Source: Chitinophagales bacterium (GTDB lineage Bacteria; Bacteroidota; Bacteroidia; Chitinophagales; JADIYW01). Taken from it: DNA of 8,600 nt. A model generated the notes under the pieces. The model searched no databases. It was not told where the DNA came from and was given only the letters and a program-made list of their open reading frames with translations. How positions within the stretch are numbered: the stretch's first letter is position 1; every line of letters starts with the position of its first letter. The stretch spans positions 1 to 8,600 of the forward strand of contig JADLAH010000221.1 of assembly GCA_020848315.1 (NCBI GenBank), written 5' to 3'. The position numbers and the translations under genes were made by a program. Of this stretch, positions 4,625 to 8,600 are shown one piece after another.

Positions 4625-6747
4625 TATGCTTTATAACTACTTTCCACCACTATTTTATCCGCATTCAGCGCCGCTTCGCGGTGTGCGATAATGCCTTTCA
4701 GAAACTGCGCAAATTCCTCCACATATTGACCTGCAAAAGGCTGTTCCGGTTCGTACTGATTGATCTGCAGCACTTTGTTTTCAAAACCACCTTCTACTTC
4801 AAACTGTCCGGTGGCCACCAGATGCGTATCAAAATCTTTCAGGATTTTAATTTGCGTGTTGCATTCCACATCCTTGCTGAGCAATAATGCTTTGGCCGCG
4901 ATGATAAAACCGGTATATGCATAATAAATGGCTTCGGGATATTTTTGTCTCACCAGATGGTCTTTTGCCTCCACAAGTTTATTTTCCGCATCTTTGATAA
5001 TACCGCCTACCATATCGTACATCACGCCGGCGCATTCGCCCACACCGATTTCCGGGGTAAAATGCGAAATGCCGTCGTAGTCGATGAAATCATCGTCCGT
5101 ATATAAGTCCGCGTTGGCCAGCGGCTTCAGCAAGGTGTAGAAATAATTCTTTCCCTGTCTGCGGTAATAATCGTTGAAATATTCTCCTTCCTGGCTGTTG
5201 GTTTCGTAATCGCTGAGGATAGTGCGCAGCGCAGCCGGCATTTTTTTGGTAGGCAATTTCACGATTTTATCTCCGACAAAACCGACACCATTCACATCTA
5301 CTCCACCGCCCAGCACCACCTGCATCGCAGGCGCTACGAGCTCTCCCACTTTGATGGAACTGCCATGCAATCCGATCTGTGCTGCCATATGCTGTCCGCA
5401 GGAGTTCATACAGCCACTGATTTTAATCTTGATATCCGATTCAAAAATCAGGTGATAGAATTCATCGAGGATAACTTCTTCCAGGATTTTTCCCAGCGTC
5501 ATACTGTTGGTAACACCGAGGTTGCAGGTATCTGTACCCGGACAGGTCGTCACATCTGCGATGGTATCAAATCCCGGAGTGGCAAATCCCATTTTATCCA
5601 GTTCCGTGTAGATATAAGGCAAGGAATCTTCGCGCACGAATTTGAGCAACAAGCCCTGATTCATGGTAATGCGCATATCTTCTGAAGCATAGTTCGTCGC
5701 GATTTCAGCAATCTTTCTCGCCTGATCCGGTTTCACATCCCCTTTGGTTACTTTCAGTGCAACTGCAAAAAATCCTTTTTGTTTCTGTTCAAATACGTTT
5801 GTTTTTTTCCAGTCTTCGAAACGTTTTACATCCGCAATTTCCACGGATGGCGCGATATTATTGTGCGCTGGTTCTTCTACGACAACTGTTGTCGTATCAA
5901 TTTTAAACGTCTTTACTTTATTGGCCTTTCGCTCTGTCTCTACGAGTTCCATGAACTTCTCCAATCCCATTTCCTTGATCAGGAATTTCATGCGGGCTTT
6001 ATGTCTTCTGGTGCGTTCGCCGTAGCGGTCGAACACGCGGAGCGCAGCTTCCATAAACGGAATAATCTGATCTTCATGCAGGAATTCATAAGCTGTCTGC
6101 GCCAGAATAGCCTGTGCGCCGAGTCCGCCGCCGACAACTACTTTGAATCCGCGCTGTCCATCCTGAATACGTGGAATGAAACCGAAATCGTGCAGGAAGG
6201 TGTATGCGGAATCTTTATCAGACGAAGAAAAAGCCGGTTTTATTTTGCGGCCCATATCCTGACAAATCGGATTGCGGAGAAAAAATTCGAAGGCTGCCTG
6301 TGCATACGGAGACACATCAAACAATTCATCCGGATCTATACCTGCTTTGGAAGACGCCGTAATATTTCTAACGGTGTTGCCGCAGGCTTCGCGGCCGGTA
6401 GCGCCTACATCTTCCAGTCCGGCCCAGATGGCGGGTGCATCCGTTACTTTCACATAGTGTAATTGTATGTTTTGACGGGTAGTCAGGTGCAGATTGGCGC
6501 TGGCATATTGTTCGGATAATTCAGCCACCCGCACCAATTGCTTTGGTGTGATTTTGCCGAATGGAAATTTGGTGCGGAACATCTGTACACCTAACTGACG
6601 TTGTCCGTATACGCCGCGGGTGAGCCGGAATGCCTTAAACTTATCTTCCGGCATTTCGCCATTCTGAAAAGCATTGATTTTCTGCTGTAGTTCAAAGATG
6701 TCTTTGGCAGCTTCCGGACTGATGTTTTTGGTGATGATGATGCTCAT
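4624..6747 (-). CDS. Siroheme/4Fe-4S sulfite (or nitrite) reductase with C-terminal HEPN-like domain
   Basis: This 707-residue protein has the duplicated ferrodoxin-like plus siroheme-binding architecture of assimilatory sulfite/nitrite reductases over residues ~1-560. The substrate pocket residues are visible: Arg91 in H-L-T-T-R-Q-N-I-Q, Arg127 in G-N-T-V-R-N-I, and Lys168/Lys170 in R-K-I-K-P-A-F-S. The 4Fe-4S/siroheme cysteines are Cys402 and Cys408 (T-C-P-G-T-D-T-C) plus Cys446 and Cys450 (G-C-M-N-S-C), close to the Cx5C/Cx3C spacing of E. coli CysI. Residues ~575-695 are extra. They form a helical block with A-E-N-K-L-V-E-A-K-D-H-L and then Y-P-E-A-I-Y-Y-A-Y-T-G-F-I-I-A-A-K-A-L-L-L, which resembles HEPN domains; the R-x4-6-H nuclease motif is absent. 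Six-electron reduction of sulfite to sulfide, or nitrite to ammonia, cannot be told apart by motif. No donor subunit is nearby, so ferredoxin or an unlinked flavoprotein is inferred. It is the first gene of the operon, with an A-rich leader. Confidence 0.93.
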   Translation of the reverse strand: MSIIITKNISPEAAKDIFELQQKINAFQNGEMPEDKFKAFRLTRGVYGQRQLGVQMFRTKFPFGKITPKQLVRVAELSEQYASANLHLTTRQNIQLHYVKVTDAPAIWAGLEDVGATGREACGNTVRNITASSKAGIDPDELFDVSPYAQAAFEFFLRNPICQDMGRKIKPAFSSSDKDSAYTFLHDFGFIPRIQDGQRGFKVVVGGGLGAQAILAQTAYEFLHEDQIIPFMEAALRVFDRYGERTRRHKARMKFLIKEMGLEKFMELVETERKANKVKTFKIDTTTVVVEEPAHNNIAPSVEIADVKRFEDWKKTNVFEQKQKGFFAVALKVTKGDVKPDQARKIAEIATNYASEDMRITMNQGLLLKFVREDSLPYIYTELDKMGFATPGFDTIADVTTCPGTDTCNLGVTNSMTLGKILEEVILDEFYHLIFESDIKIKISGCMNSCGQHMAAQIGLHGSSIKVGELVAPAMQVVLGGGVDVNGVGFVGDKIVKLPTKKMPAALRTILSDYETNSQEGEYFNDYYRRQGKNYFYTLLKPLANADLYTDDDFIDYDGISHFTPEIGVGECAGVMYDMVGGIIKDAENKLVEAKDHLVRQKYPEAIYYAYTGFIIAAKALLLSKDVECNTQIKILKDFDTHLVATGQFEVEGGFENKVLQINQYEPEQPFAGQYVEEFAQFLKGIIAHREAALNADKIVVESSYKA

Positions 6748-6790
6748 AGTTAGTTCTTTTATTTTTTGTTTCGTTCAATGTGTGTATTAT

Positions 6791-6821
6791 AAAAAAAGCC
6801 TGTCATATATGGACAGGCTTT
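6791..6821 (-). terminator. Intrinsic terminator or leader attenuator upstream of the reductase
   Basis: On the minus strand, AAAGCCTGTC and GACAGGCTTT form a perfect 10-bp stem with a 7-base loop, followed directly by seven T's. This is a textbook intrinsic terminator in the minus direction. It sits about 147 bases after the stop of the cysteine peptidase and only 43 bases before the start of the reductase. It may simply end peptidase transcripts. Alternatively it may lie within the reductase leader and act as an attenuator. In the plus direction the downstream T-tract is broken (TCTATTTTAT), so activity there is doubtful. Confidence 0.82.
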
Positions 6822-6967
6822 CTATTTTATATTTACAATAATCTACCTACCCGTCTACTGCGGAGATGCACAACAACAATTGGATAAGCTGACTAAACAT
6901 TTCATATGGATAAAAATAGGCAAATTGAAGCAATTCAAAAAGCCGTTAATGATTTTTTAATACCACA

Positions 6968-8533
6968 CTATAACTTATCAATTTCAATAATGCTGACCAC
7001 CGTATTCTTGTCGCCGGCATTCGCGGAGAAACCGATTCGCCCCTGAGCGGACTGATAGGACACATTGGTGAGCACGCTGCTGCCAAGCGCTGCCGTTACT
7101 TTTTCGGTATAGCTACCGTTGCTGTTGTTGATGGCCGTATTGATATTGCTGTAATCCAATGGTTCTTTCGATACGACAATTGCCATCACATCCTTATTGC
7201 CAATGTCGTCCGCCATCAGACTCTGATTTTTGGGAAATAAGCGGTAGCCGGTGATCCCACAGAAAGCGGTGTGTTTGGGTGTATACGGAAACAACACATA
7301 ACTGCTGCCATCCGTTTCCTGTCCGAAAATATAGATGTAGCATTCTACTGAATTTTCGACTTCAATTTTGAATTTTGTGCCTTTCGCTACGGGTTGTGTT
7401 GTACTAAACAGATTTCCCTGATTACTGAGTTGAATGTATTTTCTCGTAGTATTGTCGACCAGTCCGATGCTGCATTCCAGTTTGCGGGCCGCCACATCCG
7501 CGCTTTTCGGGAGCGGCTGCAATGCATATGCCTCTTTATTGAAATGCATAAAATCCTTGTATCTCACCCAGGCGATGCCGTCTTCTCCCCATTTGGAACC
7601 CCAACTGTTCATGATCTGAAAAGAACCTCCTTCGAGTCTGTCGTCATACCCGATAATGCACATGCAGTGTCCGCCGAATCCTTCCATGCTGTAATCATAT
7701 TCATTCGGGAGCCACGTCTTTTTGCCATACATATCCTGCATAAAACTGCCGCCCACCATCATCCCGCAGATGACAGGTGCTCCTTTCGCGAGATATTGTT
7801 TAATGGCGTAAAAATCGGTGGTATAATCATCTCCATCCACCGACAAACGTTCGTATCCACGGATTTTAAACTGCTGCGCATTTTGCAACAATTCCTGATT
7901 GGGTTTGCGCTGGCAGGATTGGTCGGTGTATTCAAAATATTTTTTAGGAATGTCGCCGACTTGCTGCATGACTTTGCAGGCATTGATAATATAAGCACCC
8001 TGACAGTCTTCGAGGCCAATCTGATTGTATACAAAAGAAGGGCTCATGGCGATATCGTCCGGACTGGCACCTGTGGCGGCTGATTCGAGGATAGTGCGTG
8101 CCGCGTAGGAACTTCCCCAGCCAACGCAGGATCCCTGTTCTCCCTGGTCGAGTCGCTGCGGTGCGAATTTTGCGAGGCTCACATATTCCGGCAAGGGATT
8201 TTTGTCATCTTCCGCTAATGCGGCAGCCACTTCCGCCTTGTCGTATACTTCTTCTTTCAGGTTAGCACCGGTTTGAAGTAGCTGTGCGATGTTTGCAACG
8301 CCACCTCCACCGGTATCCATTAATCCAAACTTAAAGACAACAAAACCAGCTATCAGCAACAAGGGAATACCAATTAAAGGTTTTTTGAAAATGAACTTTA
8401 GTAAGAGCGGCAAGAATGCGGTCAGGCAGCCACCACCCGGTGCACCACCTCCGGATTGACCACGTCCACCACCATCATTGGATGGCACATATTCTTTCTG
8501 TTGGTTGTCATCATCGACCATTCTTATTGGCAT
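6968..8533 (-). CDS. Membrane-anchored papain-like (C1 family) cysteine peptidase with C-terminal DUF4384-like region
   Basis: The 521-residue protein begins with an acidic/polar head, then a Gly-rich stretch (21-35). A hydrophobic segment with a membrane helix at about 52-72 (P-L-I-G-I-P-L-L-L-I-A-G-F-V-V-F) is preceded by a Lys pair. A second Gly cluster and linker lead to the peptidase domain (~112-340). Papain signatures are complete: oxyanion Gln130 and nucleophile Cys136 in D-Q-G-E-Q-G-S-C-V-G-W-G (the exact Q-x5-C spacing of papain), His289 in G-G-H-C-M-C-I-I-G-Y-D, and Asn309 in M-N-S-W-G-S-K-W-G. Residues ~350-521 are beta-rich, with F-K-I-E-V-E-N-S-V-E-C-Y-I-Y-I-F and later Y-V-L-F-P, resembling the DUF4384 type seen at the C-terminus of Bacteroidota surface proteases; that match is tentative. 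There is no cleavable signal peptide. With the peptidase beyond the helix it would likely face the periplasm. No propeptide inhibitor or substrate gene is adjacent. The ATG at 8533 is preferred over Met5 because it is the first available. Confidence 0.85.
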   Translation of the reverse strand: MPIRMVDDDNQQKEYVPSNDGGGRGQSGGGAPGGGCLTAFLPLLLKFIFKKPLIGIPLLLIAGFVVFKFGLMDTGGGGVANIAQLLQTGANLKEEVYDKAEVAAALAEDDKNPLPEYVSLAKFAPQRLDQGEQGSCVGWGSSYAARTILESAATGASPDDIAMSPSFVYNQIGLEDCQGAYIINACKVMQQVGDIPKKYFEYTDQSCQRKPNQELLQNAQQFKIRGYERLSVDGDDYTTDFYAIKQYLAKGAPVICGMMVGGSFMQDMYGKKTWLPNEYDYSMEGFGGHCMCIIGYDDRLEGGSFQIMNSWGSKWGEDGIAWVRYKDFMHFNKEAYALQPLPKSADVAARKLECSIGLVDNTTRKYIQLSNQGNLFSTTQPVAKGTKFKIEVENSVECYIYIFGQETDGSSYVLFPYTPKHTAFCGITGYRLFPKNQSLMADDIGNKDVMAIVVSKEPLDYSNINTAINNSNGSYTEKVTAALGSSVLTNVSYQSAQGRIGFSANAGDKNTVVSIIEIDKL

Positions 8534-8553
8534 AGGTATCTGTTTTATTCCAC

Positions 8554-8573
8554 TAAAATTACATTTTAAAATG
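8554..8573 (-). promoter_or_regulatory. Candidate -7 box and adjoining 12-base palindrome upstream of the C1 peptidase
   Basis: Minus-strand TAATTTTA (8554-8561) differs from the Bacteroidota -7 box TAnnTTTG only in its last base and lies 21 bases before the ATG. Immediately upstream is a perfect palindrome, CATTTTAAAATG (8562-8573), placed in the spacer between the -7 and -33 positions, where a regulator could bind. No clear -33 box is seen. AT-rich sequence makes both elements easy to obtain by chance. Confidence 0.25.
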
Positions 8574-8600
8574 AAAGCTGTGCTGATTTTTTAGTATCCG

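Larger units (their letters stand above)
2588..6747 (-). other. Predicted four-gene siroheme/sulfite (or nitrite) reduction operon
   Basis: Four minus-strand genes follow one another with a 1-base stop/start overlap (TAATG at 4622-4626), then gaps of 27 and 15 bases. No terminator-like structure occurs inside, and a strong terminator follows. The order is reductase, uroporphyrinogen-III methyltransferase, precorrin-2 dehydrogenase/ferrochelatase, dienelactone hydrolase-like protein. The first three make a self-contained unit of siroheme enzyme plus cofactor synthesis. Co-transcription is inferred from spacing; a promoter could not be assigned with confidence. Confidence 0.8.

Noticed and set aside
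5779..6462. Plus-strand ORF of 227 codons inside the reductase
   Set aside because: It is fully antisense to the well-supported reductase, and its translation is rich in Cys, Phe and Arg without any motif.
6822..6967. Open plus-strand reading frame through the spacer without a start codon (contains Y-C-G-D-A-Q-Q-Q-L), considered as a pseudogene remnant
   Set aside because: It has no plausible start, an AT-driven composition and no recognisable similarity.
7394..8083. Plus-strand ORF of 229 codons opposite the C1 peptidase
   Set aside because: It is antisense to the catalytic domain, with no family features in the translation.

Overview
The window looks like chromosomal DNA of a member of the Bacteroidota, most likely from the Chitinophagia/Sphingobacteriia side. 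Reasons: starts have A/T-rich leaders without Shine-Dalgarno motifs; several gene starts are preceded by boxes resembling the Bacteroidota -7 element TAnnTTTG; a eukaryote-type (GSII) glutamine synthetase is present; and coding DNA of moderate GC alternates with very AT-rich spacers. This placement is inference from style and gene content, not from a marker gene. I saw no rRNA, tRNA, CRISPR array, insertion sequence or phage gene.

Layout. The left edge (1-137, minus) holds the N-terminus of a TerC-family membrane protein with a good -7 box in front of it. Next comes a spacer containing a 31-codon minus-strand ORF that would encode a tiny one-helix membrane protein (264-359). An LpxH-like metallophosphoesterase follows (452-1234, minus). 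An AT-rich divergent spacer separates it from glutamine synthetase type II (1452-2477, plus). A strong hairpin with A/T tracts on both sides (2535-2565) ends transcription from both directions.

The centre is a minus-strand operon read from 6747 down to 2588. Its order is siroheme-dependent sulfite/nitrite reductase with a C-terminal HEPN-like domain, then uroporphyrinogen-III C-methyltransferase, then precorrin-2 dehydrogenase/sirohydrochlorin ferrochelatase, then a dienelactone-hydrolase-family protein. Junctions are a 1-base overlap and gaps of 27 and 15 bases. Together the operon makes siroheme from uroporphyrinogen III and the enzyme that uses it. The last gene has no obvious role in that pathway. 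The electron donor and the upstream sulfate-activation genes are not in the window.

The right part (6968-8533, minus) is a membrane-anchored papain-like (C1) cysteine peptidase with a Gly-rich N-terminus and a C-terminal beta-rich region reminiscent of DUF4384. A terminator-like hairpin lies between it and the reductase, only 43 bases before the reductase start, so it could be either the peptidase's terminator or a leader attenuator of the siroheme operon.

Most of the window is ordinary housekeeping and accessory metabolism. I found no convincing new multi-gene system. The items most worth a second look are the reductase-HEPN fusion, the hairpin leader in front of it, the architecture of the C1 peptidase, and the tiny membrane protein ORF.
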